Assembly: GCA_025361705.1 (NCBI GenBank)
Contig: JANYJW010000026.1
Span: 1 to 47,479, forward strand
DNA from: Gemmatimonas sp.
GTDB lineage: Bacteria > Gemmatimonadota > Gemmatimonadetes > Gemmatimonadales > Gemmatimonadaceae
Direction: 5' to 3'
DNA length: 47,479 nt
Below, piece by piece: positions 1-7,850 of the stretch. Under the pieces are notes generated by a model. That model ran no database searches. It was not told the origin of the DNA and was given only the letters and a program-made list of their open reading frames with translations. The translations under genes and the position numbers were made by a program. Position 1 is the first letter of the stretch; each line of letters begins with the position of its first letter.

Positions 1-546
1 GGTCTTCAGCAGGTCCTTCCACTGGAACGTGGTCTCCTTGCCGCGCACGTAATGATCCATCCACGCCATCTCGGCCGTGGACTTGGTGTACTGGTCGCGG
101 GGATCGGGAATGCCGTGCGTGTTGCCGGGGTACACGAAGAACTCCGTGGGCACGCCGAGCTTCTTGAGGGCCATGTGCAGCTCCTCGCTCTGCGGACGCG
201 GCACGCGCGGGTCGCCCTGCACCACGTGGATCATGGTCGGCGTCCTGGCGTTCCTGATGTACGTGATGGGCGACTGCGCCATCCAGCAAAGGGCAATCAG
301 AAACGAGTTGAAGAAGCGCGCGGGAAAACCAACCGCCAGATTGTGCCAGCGGTCGGAGTGATAATCGTGCAGTTGGGCCTTCGCTTCGTCGTCGAGGTCA
401 CGCGCTTCAACGTCGAGGCGGGTCTCAAGAGCGAGGCGCTGGCCGTCGAGTATGGGCACAACCGCGTCGAGATAGTCCACAAACGTTTCGACTTGAAGAT
501 GGATGCCGATATCGAAGAACGACGTCGCTCGGATGTACTTGGTCAT
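1..546 (-). CDS. Chimeric frame: unknown cassette-like N-terminal half fused to the tail of an S9 peptidase (partial)
   Basis: The frame opens with ATG at 546-544 and runs off the left edge without a stop (182 codons visible). Residues 1 to about 88 (MTKYIRATSF at the start, later YHSDRW and an aromatic FFNSF stretch) match no family I know. From about residue 90 (SPITYIRNARTP) it is recognisably the end of an S9 prolyl-oligopeptidase/acylaminoacyl-peptidase: the QGDPRVP segment holds the triad Asp and NTHGI the triad His. The part with the catalytic GxSxG serine is missing, so peptidase activity is not expected. The halves join in one frame near position 275. A purine-rich GGAAAGGA (556-549) precedes the ATG, and a GTTAGGC integron core heptamer (573-567) lies just upstream, as at the start of an integron cassette. 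I infer that a deletion or recombination joined a cassette gene to a chromosomal peptidase gene. Confidence 0.6.
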   Translation of the reverse strand, partial: MTKYIRATSFFDIGIHLQVETFVDYLDAVVPILDGQRLALETRLDVEARDLDDEAKAQLHDYHSDRWHNLAVGFPARFFNSFLIALCWMAQSPITYIRNARTPTMIHVVQGDPRVPRPQSEELHMALKKLGVPTEFFVYPGNTHGIPDPRDQYTKSTAEMAWMDHYVRGKETTFQWKDLLKT

Positions 547-566
547 AGTCCTTTCCATCGAGGACA

Positions 567-730
567 GCCTAACGACGATTGGACAGCAAATTATCACTGC
601 ACAGCAAGTGATAGACTGCGAAACGCCGCCCACCTATCACGCAGCGTTAAGTACAATATTCAGCGCTTCAAGTCATTGCGCCAGTTGGCGTTGGGGGCGC
701 GGCCCTCGATCAGCCGGCGGGACGTTAGGC
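567..730 (-). other. attC/attI-like integron core sites
   Basis: Read on the minus strand, downstream of the integrase, three heptamers fit the integron core consensus. GCCTAAC (730-724) and ACTTAAC (652-646) fit RYYYAAC, and GTTAGGC (573-567) fits GTTRRRY. GCCTAAC and GTTAGGC are exact complements 164 bp apart. The ACTTAAC/GTTAGGC pair spans 86 bp, a normal attC length. A 7-bp inverted repeat (GTGATAG 608-614, CTATCAC 634-640) lies inside. I could not identify the inner L boxes, so the folded attC structure is not demonstrated. The position, between the integrase stop and the cassette-like start codon at 546, is the main support. Confidence 0.4.
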
Positions 731-1835
731 TGACAGGGGTGGTCAGCCTAGCACGGGTGGCACCCGTAGCATCGGCGAACGACCCTCTTGCTGCATCGCC
801 CGAGGGCGCGCCGCCCGACAGGCCGGCCGAAACGCCAGTCATCACTCGAGCCGCCGAGCCGGGCGTGGACCACTCCAGCGCATCCAGCGGACTCCGCACC
901 CCGCGGCCGCCGCGGTTGAGCACGTGCGTGTAGATCATCGTCGTCTTCACATCGCGATGCCCCAGCAGTTCCTGCACCGTGCGGATGTCGTATCCGGCCT
1001 CGAGCAGGTGCGTGGCAAACGAGTGGCGGAACGTGTGGCACCCGACGCGCTTGTTCACGGCCGCGGTGCGCGCCGCCGCTGCCACGGCGCGTTGGATGAC
1101 CGTTTGGTGCACATGGTGGCGCACCCAGAGCGACGTCGACGGATCCCGGTCGAAACGCGACGCGGGGAACACCCACTGCCAGCGCATGTCGCGCGCCGCA
1201 GTTGGCGACTTGCGCACCATGGCCGTCGGCAACATCACGTGACCACGCCCGGCCGCCATGTCGCGGCGATGCAGCGCGCGCACGCGTTCCATCTGCCGCC
1301 TCAGCGGCTCGAGCAGGGACTCGGGCAACATCGTGAGACGGTCACGTCCACCCTTGCCCTGGCGAACCACCAACTCGCGCCGGTCGAGGTCGACGTCCTT
1401 GATGCGTAACGAGCACGCCTCGCTCAATCGCAACCCGGCGCCGTACAGCACCTGAGCCACCAGGCGCGGCGCCCCGTCCATCACCTCCAGCACCCGGCGT
1501 GCCTCGTCCCGGCTCAGCACCGTCGGCACCCGCGCCGGTCGCTTGGCGCGCACCATGGTGTCGAGCCATCCAACGGTAATGTCGAGGACCTCGCGGTACA
1601 GGAACAGCAACGCCGCCAGCGCCTGATTCTGCGTGGACGCGGCCACATGGCGATCGATCGCGAGATGGGTCAGAAACGCGGTCAGGTCGTGCTCGCCCAG
1701 ATGCCGTGGATGCCGCCCCCGATGAAACCGGATGTACCGGCGCACCCACTGCGTGTACGCAGCCACGGTGTGCGGACTGGCGTGCCGCAGCGCGAGCCGC
1801 TCCGTCATCACATCCAGCAGGCGAGGGCTTGCCAT
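660..1835 (-). CDS. intI: Integron-type tyrosine recombinase (IntI)
   Basis: A site-specific tyrosine recombinase of 391 aa. The catalytic residues are visible in order: Arg in GAGLRLSE, Lys in QGKGGRDR, His and Arg in HTFRHSF, His in LLGHRD, and the nucleophile Tyr in MIYTHVL. Between the first Arg and the HxxR box is the integron-specific insertion (AAGRGHVMLPTAM through WQWVFPASRF and RHHVHQTVIQRAV) that separates IntI from XerC/D and phage integrases. The N-terminal SAM-like domain is complete. I chose ATG at 1835 (MASPRLL) over the upstream TTG at 1865. Conserved IntI sequence ends near SPLDAL (about position 875), and roughly 70 further residues continue to the stop at 660 through the core-site region. 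The cassette-like frame lies at the 3' side of intI and points the same way, the reverse of the usual integron layout. Confidence 0.9.
   Translation of the reverse strand: MASPRLLDVMTERLALRHASPHTVAAYTQWVRRYIRFHRGRHPRHLGEHDLTAFLTHLAIDRHVAASTQNQALAALLFLYREVLDITVGWLDTMVRAKRPARVPTVLSRDEARRVLEVMDGAPRLVAQVLYGAGLRLSEACSLRIKDVDLDRRELVVRQGKGGRDRLTMLPESLLEPLRRQMERVRALHRRDMAAGRGHVMLPTAMVRKSPTAARDMRWQWVFPASRFDRDPSTSLWVRHHVHQTVIQRAVAAAARTAAVNKRVGCHTFRHSFATHLLEAGYDIRTVQELLGHRDVKTTMIYTHVLNRGGRGVRSPLDALEWSTPGSAARVMTGVSAGLSGGAPSGDAARGSFADATGATRARLTTPVSLTSRRLIEGRAPNANWRNDLKR
726..750. repeat. 9-bp perfect inverted repeat
   Basis: TAGGCTGAC (726-734) and GTCAGCCTA (742-750) are exact complements with a 7-nt loop. 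The repeat lies inside the 3' tail of the integrase frame and overlaps the GTTAGGC heptamer at 724-730. It could be part of an integron recombination site or a weak terminator. No T-run follows on the minus strand. Confidence 0.5.
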
Positions 1836-1969
1836 GGCCCAACGGTACACCGTGCCGGTCGGCAACTCGGCATCGCATTCCCGCCGCCGTCATCATTTGC
1901 CTCCCACGCCCCACCAAGTGCAGCCAGCGAAAACCAGGTAGATTGCTGGCGACCCTCAACCACCGGGCC

Positions 1970-2569
1970 ATGGCACACGACACTCCGCTTTCGCCCGACC
2001 GCGCCACCGTGCGCATGCACCGCGAGCGCGCCGTCCCCGACGCAGCCGCCCGGTTCCTCCGCGAAGGGATCGTCGCCCACGTCGGCATTGCCGACGCCGA
2101 CGGGCCGGTCGTAATCCCGATGACGTATCACGTCGACCCGGCTACGCCGCACGAGCTCCATCTCCACGGGGCATACCACAGCCGCCTGATGCAGGCGGTG
2201 GCCAGCGGTGAGCGGGTGTGCGTCACCGTGACCACGGTCCAAGGCCTGGTCTTCTCCAAGACCGCCCTCAACCACTCGGTGAACTACCACAGCGTCGTCT
2301 GCTTTTGCCGAGCGGCCGCACGGCAGCCCACGGCCGAACGCAAACGCGACCTGCTCGATGGGCTGATTGGCCGGTACTGGCCGGGGCGTGCGCCCGGCAA
2401 CGGCTACGCCCCGATGTCGCCGGCGCACCTCGACGCCACCGCGTTCGTGACCCTCACCATCGAGGCGGTCAGCGCCAAACAGCGCATCGGCGGCCCCAAT
2501 GGCCCGGGCGATGACGACCCCGCCGTGACAGGCACAGCCGGTGTGACGGAGTTGCGGCCGGGCGACTAA
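1970..2569 (+). CDS. Pyridoxamine 5'-phosphate oxidase-like flavin-binding protein
   Basis: 199 aa. The sequence fits the split-barrel FMN-binding proteins related to pyridoxamine phosphate oxidase (COG3467-like, often called flavin-nucleotide-binding protein). Visible family features are the N-terminal AARFLREGIVAHVG, VVIPMTYHVD for the barrel, LHGAYHSRLMQAV, and the NYHSVVCFCRA strand that usually reads NYRSVVVFG. Family members bind FMN, F420 or haem, and the substrate is generally unknown. The start is ATG at 1970 (MAHDTPLSP), because the longer frame from 1706 overlaps intI on the other strand and reads as non-coding. The intergenic space to intI (1836-1969) is probably a divergent promoter region. 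It is transcribed toward glnS, 39 bp downstream. Confidence 0.75.
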   Translation: MAHDTPLSPDRATVRMHRERAVPDAAARFLREGIVAHVGIADADGPVVIPMTYHVDPATPHELHLHGAYHSRLMQAVASGERVCVTVTTVQGLVFSKTALNHSVNYHSVVCFCRAAARQPTAERKRDLLDGLIGRYWPGRAPGNGYAPMSPAHLDATAFVTLTIEAVSAKQRIGGPNGPGDDDPAVTGTAGVTELRPGD

Positions 2570-2608
2570 CTTTCGAACGTCCCAAGTCCACACCAACCAG
2601 GCGTTCGC

Positions 2609-4291
2609 GTGAGCACGGATACCCCGAAGCGGGACTTCATAAGAGACATGGTCGCCGAAGACCTGGCGTCCAACAAATTCGGCCGCACCATCTGCACGCG
2701 GTTTCCCCCGGAACCCAACGGCTTCCCGCACATCGGGCACGCCAAGTCCATCTGCCTCAACTTCGGGCTCGCCAAGGAGTTCGGCGGACGCATTCACCTG
2801 CGCTTCGACGACACCAACCCGTTCACCGAAGACATCAAGTACGTCGAAGCCATCAAGAAGGACATCCGCTGGCTCGGCTTCGAGTGGGACGCGGAATACT
2901 ACGCCAGCGACTACTTCGAACAGCTGTACGACATCGCCGTGCGGCTGGTGGAGCTGGGCAAGGCCTACGTCGACAGCGAAACCGAAGACGAGGTGCGCGA
3001 ACACCGCGGCACGGTCACCACGGCGGGCACGCCGTCACAATTCCGCGACCGCACGCCGGCCGAGAACCTGGACCTGCTCACGCGCATGAAGGCGGGCGAG
3101 TTCCCCGACGGGGCGCATGTGCTGCGCGCCAAGATCGACCTCGCGCATCCCAACATGATCATGCGCGATCCGATCCTGATGCGCATTGCGCACGCAGCAC
3201 ACTACCGCCGCGGCGACGCGTGGTGCCTCTACCCGCTGTACGACTTTGCCCACGGCCTCAGCGACGCCATCGAGGGAATCACGCACTCGCTCTGCACGCT
3301 GGAGTTCAAGGACAACAAGGACATCTACGACTGGCTGGTGCAGGCCGCCGGCTTCGAAAAACCGCCCAAACAGACGGAGTTCGCGCGCCTGGTGCTCGAC
3401 TACACGGTGGTGAGCAAGCGCAAGCTGCTCACACTCGTCACCGACGGACACGTCACGGGCTGGGACGACCCGCGCCTGCACACGCTCTCGGGCATCCGCC
3501 GCCGCGGCGTCACGCCCGACGCCATCCGCGCCTTCTGCGACGGCGTGGGTATTGCCCGCAAGCCGGCCCGCACCGAGATGGCCGCCTACGAACACGCGGT
3601 GCGCAGCGACCTCAACATGCGCGTGCCGCGCGTGCTCTGCGTCGTCAATCCGCTCAAGGTCGTCATCACCAACTATCCCGAGGGGCAGGTGGACGACCTC
3701 GACGCGTCGTACTACCCGCACGACGTGCCGCTCACGGGGTCGCGCACCATCCCGTTTACGCGCGAGATCTACATCGAGCGCGATGACTTCATGGAAGAGC
3801 CGTCCAAGAAGTTCTTCCGCCTCGCGCCGGGACGCGAAGTGCGCCTGCGCTACGGCTACTACATCACCTGCCAGGAAACCGTCAAGGACGCCGCCGGCTA
3901 CATCACCGAACTGCGCTGCACCTACGACCCACTCACGCGCGGCGGCGACTCCCCCGACGGCCGCAAGGTGCAGGGTACCATCCACTGGGTCTCGGCCCGC
4001 CATGCGGTGGACTGCGACCTGCGCCTCTACGACACGCTCTTTGCGGTGCCAGACCCCGACGGCCTCCCCGAGGGACAGGACTTCACCTCGGTGCTCAACC
4101 CCAACGCGCTCGTCGTCGTGCAGGGCGCCAAGGTGGAGCCCAGTGTCGCCGCCGATCCGGTGGGCACACGCTACCAGTTTGAACGCACCGGCTACTTCAT
4201 CTCCGACGAAGACTCGCGCCCCGGCGCGCTGGTCTTCAACCGGACCGTCACGCTGCGCGACTCGTGGGTGAAGGAGAAGGCGAAGGCATGA
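2609..4291 (+). CDS. glnS: Glutaminyl-tRNA synthetase
   Basis: 560 aa, the normal length for bacterial GlnRS. It charges tRNA-Gln with glutamine in the cytoplasm. Class I signatures are clear: PPEPNGFPHIGHAKS carries HIGH, and VVSKRKLL is the KMSKS counterpart. LRFDDTNPFTEDIKYVEAI and the EFARLVLDYTVVSKRKL block are typical of GlnRS rather than GluRS, and the C-terminal beta-barrel anticodon-binding part (TGSRTIPFTREIYIERDDF) is complete. The start is GTG at 2609 (GTG AGC ACG). The last codon overlaps the ATG of the next gene by 4 bp (ATGA), so glnS and two nucleoside-kinase-like genes form one operon. Having GlnRS implies direct tRNA-Gln charging rather than sole reliance on GatCAB. Confidence 0.96.
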   Translation: MSTDTPKRDFIRDMVAEDLASNKFGRTICTRFPPEPNGFPHIGHAKSICLNFGLAKEFGGRIHLRFDDTNPFTEDIKYVEAIKKDIRWLGFEWDAEYYASDYFEQLYDIAVRLVELGKAYVDSETEDEVREHRGTVTTAGTPSQFRDRTPAENLDLLTRMKAGEFPDGAHVLRAKIDLAHPNMIMRDPILMRIAHAAHYRRGDAWCLYPLYDFAHGLSDAIEGITHSLCTLEFKDNKDIYDWLVQAAGFEKPPKQTEFARLVLDYTVVSKRKLLTLVTDGHVTGWDDPRLHTLSGIRRRGVTPDAIRAFCDGVGIARKPARTEMAAYEHAVRSDLNMRVPRVLCVVNPLKVVITNYPEGQVDDLDASYYPHDVPLTGSRTIPFTREIYIERDDFMEEPSKKFFRLAPGREVRLRYGYYITCQETVKDAAGYITELRCTYDPLTRGGDSPDGRKVQGTIHWVSARHAVDCDLRLYDTLFAVPDPDGLPEGQDFTSVLNPNALVVVQGAKVEPSVAADPVGTRYQFERTGYFISDEDSRPGALVFNRTVTLRDSWVKEKAKA

Positions 4292-5052
4292 ACTTCCATA
4301 TCGGCATCATGGGCAACCTCTTCTCCGGGAAGACCACGCTCATGAACGCGCTCGCCGCGCCGCCCTATCGGCGCGACCTGCAACAGCTCATCGGCCACGG
4401 CGACACCTACGCCTTCACCGAGCGCGTGGAAAAGGGCTCGCTCACGGACGAGTGCCTGGCCCTGTTCTATCACGATCGCGTGGCCAACATCTTCGCCACC
4501 GAGACGGCGTTCCTGCACATGCGCGTGCTGCAGCAGCGCGAGATCCGCCACCTGATGACGCGCGAACAGAAGCATGGCGTGCTGATCCTCGAGGACCGGC
4601 CCTTTCTCGACGGTCCCGAAGTCTTCGTCAAGCGCATGATCGACGCGGGCGAGATGCCGGCGGCCCACGCCAAGCTCTACCGCACCCTGCTGCACCAGAC
4701 GATGCTCGCCGACCGCGTGCGGTTGCCGGATCTCACGGTCTACCTGCGCACCGAGCCCGAGTCGCTCGAAACGCGGCGCGCCGCGCGCGCGGCCTCCGGC
4801 GACGACTATGCGGCCGGCATCACCCGGCAGTACCTCGAGGAAATCCACGCGGGCTACGAGCGCCTGTCGGGCACCTGGCGCCAGACCCTGCGACGCTACA
4901 TGGAACTCGCCATCGTGCCGCCCGACGCCGACATCGTCACCCTCCCCGCCGAGATCGACATGCATGACCATCCGGACTACGTGCACGTCGCGGCCGGGAC
5001 CATTCGCGAAAAGGTGCGTCGCATGATCGCGGCCAGGACGCTGGAGCCATGA
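4288..5052 (+). CDS. Deoxynucleoside kinase-like P-loop protein (first of a pair)
   Basis: 254 aa. It resembles the deoxynucleoside kinase family (dCK/dGK/dAK type), which phosphorylates deoxynucleosides with ATP in nucleotide salvage. The P-loop GIMGNLFSGKTTL is at residues 5-17. LILEDRPFLDG matches the EDR-type catalytic motif, and PDLTVYLRTEPES precedes an Arg-rich lid (LETRRAARA). The start is ATG at 4288 inside the last codons of glnS (ATGA overlap), and the end overlaps the next gene the same way. Substrate preference cannot be read from the sequence. The pairing with a second kinase recalls the dAK/dGK heterodimers of lactobacilli, but that is inference. Confidence 0.65.
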   Translation: MNFHIGIMGNLFSGKTTLMNALAAPPYRRDLQQLIGHGDTYAFTERVEKGSLTDECLALFYHDRVANIFATETAFLHMRVLQQREIRHLMTREQKHGVLILEDRPFLDGPEVFVKRMIDAGEMPAAHAKLYRTLLHQTMLADRVRLPDLTVYLRTEPESLETRRAARAASGDDYAAGITRQYLEEIHAGYERLSGTWRQTLRRYMELAIVPPDADIVTLPAEIDMHDHPDYVHVAAGTIREKVRRMIAARTLEP

Positions 5053-5978
5053 GCAACGCCACGGGGCGCGTGCTCGAGGTCGTGGAAGATCCGGGCATCC
5101 GGCGCCACGAAATCGCCAACCGGCTCACCAACGTCGAGCGCCGCCTGCTCACGTACCTGTCGCGCCACCAGACGCTGATCGCCTGCGTCGGCAACATCGG
5201 CGCGGGCAAGAGTTCGCTGGTCAAACTGCTCGCGTACAGCACGGGCATGAACGCGCTCTTCGAGCTGCCCGACGAAGGCTTCGAAGATCACGTCGCGCAA
5301 AACGCGTCGCTCTACCCGCTGCTCGCCACCGCCAAGCACTCGGCCAAGCGCACGCTCGGCCGCTACTACGGCGCCATCAACGACTTCATTGCCGCCCAGC
5401 GCGGCGAGTGGCCGGGCAGCCCGGGGCTGGGCGCGGCCAAGAAGCATGTGGAGCAGGCCGCACTCGACATCCAGCACGCCTACCTCGACCTGCGCAAGAT
5501 GCAGTTGCAGGCGATGCCCCATTTGCAAGCGTCCACTTGCATTGATGGCTCGCCGCTCGCCGACCGCTTTGCGTTCTGCGAGGTGCTGCACCGCGACATG
5601 GACGAGCCGTACCTCACGGCCGATGCGCTGAAGGTCATCGATCAGCGCCTCGAGGAAGAATTTCGCCCGCTCGTGCGCCCCGGCCTGCTCGTCATTCTCA
5701 AGAGCCCGGTGGAGAACCTGCTGCGCAACATCCGCGACCGGCAGCGCGACGAGGAAGGGGGCGGGGAAGACCTGCCCGAAGGCCTCGTCCGCCTGGTGAA
5801 GGCGCTCAACCCGCGCTACGACGACTTCGTGGCCAACCTGCGCGCGAGCGGCTGGTACCACGGGCCGGTGCTCGAGATCGACGTGAGCACGATCGACTTC
5901 GTGAGCAACGTGCGCCACCTGATTGCCGTGTACGACGGCATCGAGCAGCTGCTGGTGCCGAAGGAGTTCCGCGGCTAG
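5049..5978 (+). CDS. Deoxynucleoside kinase-like P-loop protein (second of a pair)
   Basis: 309 aa. The P-loop ACVGNIGAGKSSLVKLL is near residues 46-62 and is followed by FELPDEGFEDH, the position where deoxynucleoside kinases keep an acidic EP motif. DGSPLADRFAFCEVLH supplies the catalytic acid/Arg region, and LLVILKSPVENLLRNIRDRQRDEE corresponds to the strand and lid that usually read LRASPE..LERIKKRGR. About 45 residues precede the P-loop, which is unusual for the family. The start ATG at 5049 overlaps the previous stop (ATGA). It faces the M28 peptidase gene tail to tail with only 16 bp between them. The function as a nucleoside kinase is inferred from motifs. Confidence 0.6.
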   Translation: MSNATGRVLEVVEDPGIRRHEIANRLTNVERRLLTYLSRHQTLIACVGNIGAGKSSLVKLLAYSTGMNALFELPDEGFEDHVAQNASLYPLLATAKHSAKRTLGRYYGAINDFIAAQRGEWPGSPGLGAAKKHVEQAALDIQHAYLDLRKMQLQAMPHLQASTCIDGSPLADRFAFCEVLHRDMDEPYLTADALKVIDQRLEEEFRPLVRPGLLVILKSPVENLLRNIRDRQRDEEGGGEDLPEGLVRLVKALNPRYDDFVANLRASGWYHGPVLEIDVSTIDFVSNVRHLIAVYDGIEQLLVPKEFRG

Positions 5979-5994
5979 GGCAGCACGTCGCGCG

Positions 5995-7752
5995 TCACGG
6001 AATCCGGCTCAGCGCCTCGCGCGTGCGCGTCTCCACAGCGATCACCGCTTCGTCGATGGCCGCGCGGGTCTTTGCCGACGCGCCGCCCACCTCGATGTCG
6101 GCCGCCGAGCGCACGGCATCGGCGTAGTACGCGCCCCACGTCTGCAGGATGTCGCGCTCGCGGGCCACATCGCCGCCGCCCTTGATGGCCGCCATGCTGA
6201 GCCGCGCCTCCCCGTCGAGCCGCGCGAGCGCGGCGCGCTGCACCTCGGCCACCACGGCGCGCGCCGTCGCCCCGTCGGCCGACGCCAGCACCAGCGCGCT
6301 CACCAGCGCACTCACGCCGACGTTCTTCATCTCGTCCGCCGACACCTTGTCCATGCGGTCGCCATCGGTGTGGTAGAACTGGTCGGTGAAGTGCCAGAAC
6401 AGCAGGCCGGCCTTGTTGGCCTTGAGAAACGGCGTGTGGTCGCTGCCGCCCTCAAACGGGTTGGTCTTCACCACCCAGCCGTTGGTCGCCGCCTGCTCGA
6501 GGCAGCGTTGCAGCACGTAATCGTTGAAGTAGTGCGGCAGCAGCGCGGCTTTGTCGATGGGCCGGCCGCCCCACTCGGTGTGCTTGTCCTCGCCGCGCGT
6601 CCAGATGGCCGACGGGTCGGGGAGCTTCTCAATCAGGAACGTGCCGCCCGTCTTCTTCGTGTCCTCGCCCACCATGTCGAGCGACAATCCCCAGCGGATG
6701 CCCACCGCGCGCGCCGTGTCCTGCGTGATGTACCGGTCGGTGCTGCGAATCTCGAGGCCCCACAGGAACGTGATGCTGCGCTTGGGATCGAGCGTTCCCG
6801 ACGTCACGAGATCCGCCGCCACGCGCGCCATCTCCACCTGCGCGCCCACGCCCGACGCGTTGTCGTTGGCGCCCGGCTCCTGCACGTGCGCGCTGAAGAC
6901 AAACCGCTCGTCCGGTCGCACGCTCCCGCGGATGTCGGCCACCACCGTGCGCTCCACGGCGTTGGGCGTCCACACCACGTCGGTGCGCACGCGCAGGCGC
7001 ACCGGCCCCTTGGCCAGCGCCGCGCGCAGCCGTGAGCGCGCATCGAACGACAGCACCATCGCCCATCCGCGGTGCACCGTGTCGAGCGGCACCGATTGGA
7101 AGGTGATGCTGGTGCGGTTCTTCTCGGGCTGCGTGTACCCAGGCAACGAGTACGCCAGCACGCCCACCGCGCCGCGCTTGCCCACGGCCTCGGCGAACAA
7201 CTGCCCCACGTGCGCATCGGCCATCACGATCTTGCCCTTCACGTCGGCCGCAGCGAGTGCGGCCGGGGTGTAGGCGCCGAGGTCCACCAGCTCGGCGTCG
7301 ACGCCGCCGGGCGGCGTGGCGAAGGAGTTGTTGGCCAGCATGTTGCGATTGGTCGCCCACTGCAGCACCGGCGTGTCGCTGCCCGCGATGCGCACGTCCG
7401 CGCCGACCGCCTCCCATGCCGGCACCGCCATGGGATAGCGCTCCACGCGGTAGGTCAGCCGATCCGACGGCTTCGCGCGGTCCTGCAGCACATAGCCCGC
7501 GCGCTCGAGCCGCTGGGCGATGTGGTCGATGGAGGCATCGAAGCCGTGGGCGCCGGGCCATCGCGCGTACTGGTCGAGAAATGCCACGGTCTCGTAGGCG
7601 CGGTCGCCACCAAAGCGCGGGCGCACCAGCGCAAACGACGCGGCCGAGGGCGAGCCTTGGGCGGCGGCGGACGTGAGTGCGCCGCCGAACGCCAGCGCAA
7701 GCGCAAGCGCGGGGCAGGCGGCAGCGCGGCGAAGCCGGGACGACAGCAGCAT
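5995..7752 (-). CDS. Secreted M28-family peptidase-like protein
   Basis: 585 aa with an N-terminal signal peptide (MLLSSRLRRAAACPALALAL then a cut near SAAAQG). Residues around 110-270 fit a PA domain insert, and the later part is an M28 zinc-peptidase fold. Metal-site elements seen are FVFSAHVQEPGANDNASGVG (His and Asp), LSLDMVGED (Asp) and FEGGSDHTPF (His). Two positions look weak. The usual HxD reads HVQ, and the usual EE pair is replaced by a lone Glu in FLWGLEIRST. The enzyme may therefore be atypical or inactive. The start is ATG at 7752; the frame upstream of it overlaps the pilus gene and is non-coding. It lies downstream of the pilin operon and is probably transcribed separately, given the hairpin at 7799-7829. 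Confidence 0.75.
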   Translation of the reverse strand: MLLSSRLRRAAACPALALALAFGGALTSAAAQGSPSAASFALVRPRFGGDRAYETVAFLDQYARWPGAHGFDASIDHIAQRLERAGYVLQDRAKPSDRLTYRVERYPMAVPAWEAVGADVRIAGSDTPVLQWATNRNMLANNSFATPPGGVDAELVDLGAYTPAALAAADVKGKIVMADAHVGQLFAEAVGKRGAVGVLAYSLPGYTQPEKNRTSITFQSVPLDTVHRGWAMVLSFDARSRLRAALAKGPVRLRVRTDVVWTPNAVERTVVADIRGSVRPDERFVFSAHVQEPGANDNASGVGAQVEMARVAADLVTSGTLDPKRSITFLWGLEIRSTDRYITQDTARAVGIRWGLSLDMVGEDTKKTGGTFLIEKLPDPSAIWTRGEDKHTEWGGRPIDKAALLPHYFNDYVLQRCLEQAATNGWVVKTNPFEGGSDHTPFLKANKAGLLFWHFTDQFYHTDGDRMDKVSADEMKNVGVSALVSALVLASADGATARAVVAEVQRAALARLDGEARLSMAAIKGGGDVARERDILQTWGAYYADAVRSAADIEVGGASAKTRAAIDEAVIAVETRTREALSRIP

Positions 7753-7798
7753 GTTCAATCCTCGGTGGTGGGGCGGTGGCGCATGACCACTAACGATA

Positions 7799-7829
7799 AC
7801 GCGGCGCCGGCCCAGTGCCGACGCCGCGT
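7799..7829 (-). terminator. GC-rich hairpin after the minor-pilin operon
   Basis: ACGCGGCG (7799-7806) and CGCCGCGT (7822-7829) are exact complements with a 15-nt loop. They sit between the stop of the large PilX-like gene (7851) and the start of the M28 peptidase (7752). On the minus strand the stem is followed by TATCG, so there is no strong T-run. It is a plausible terminator by position and stem. Confidence 0.5.
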
Positions 7830-7850
7830 CATCACCGGTTTCACAACCAC

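Noticed and set aside
1706..1969. Extended N-terminus for the PNPOx-like protein
   Set aside because: The extension overlaps intI on the opposite strand and reads as a shadow; the family start fits ATG 1970.
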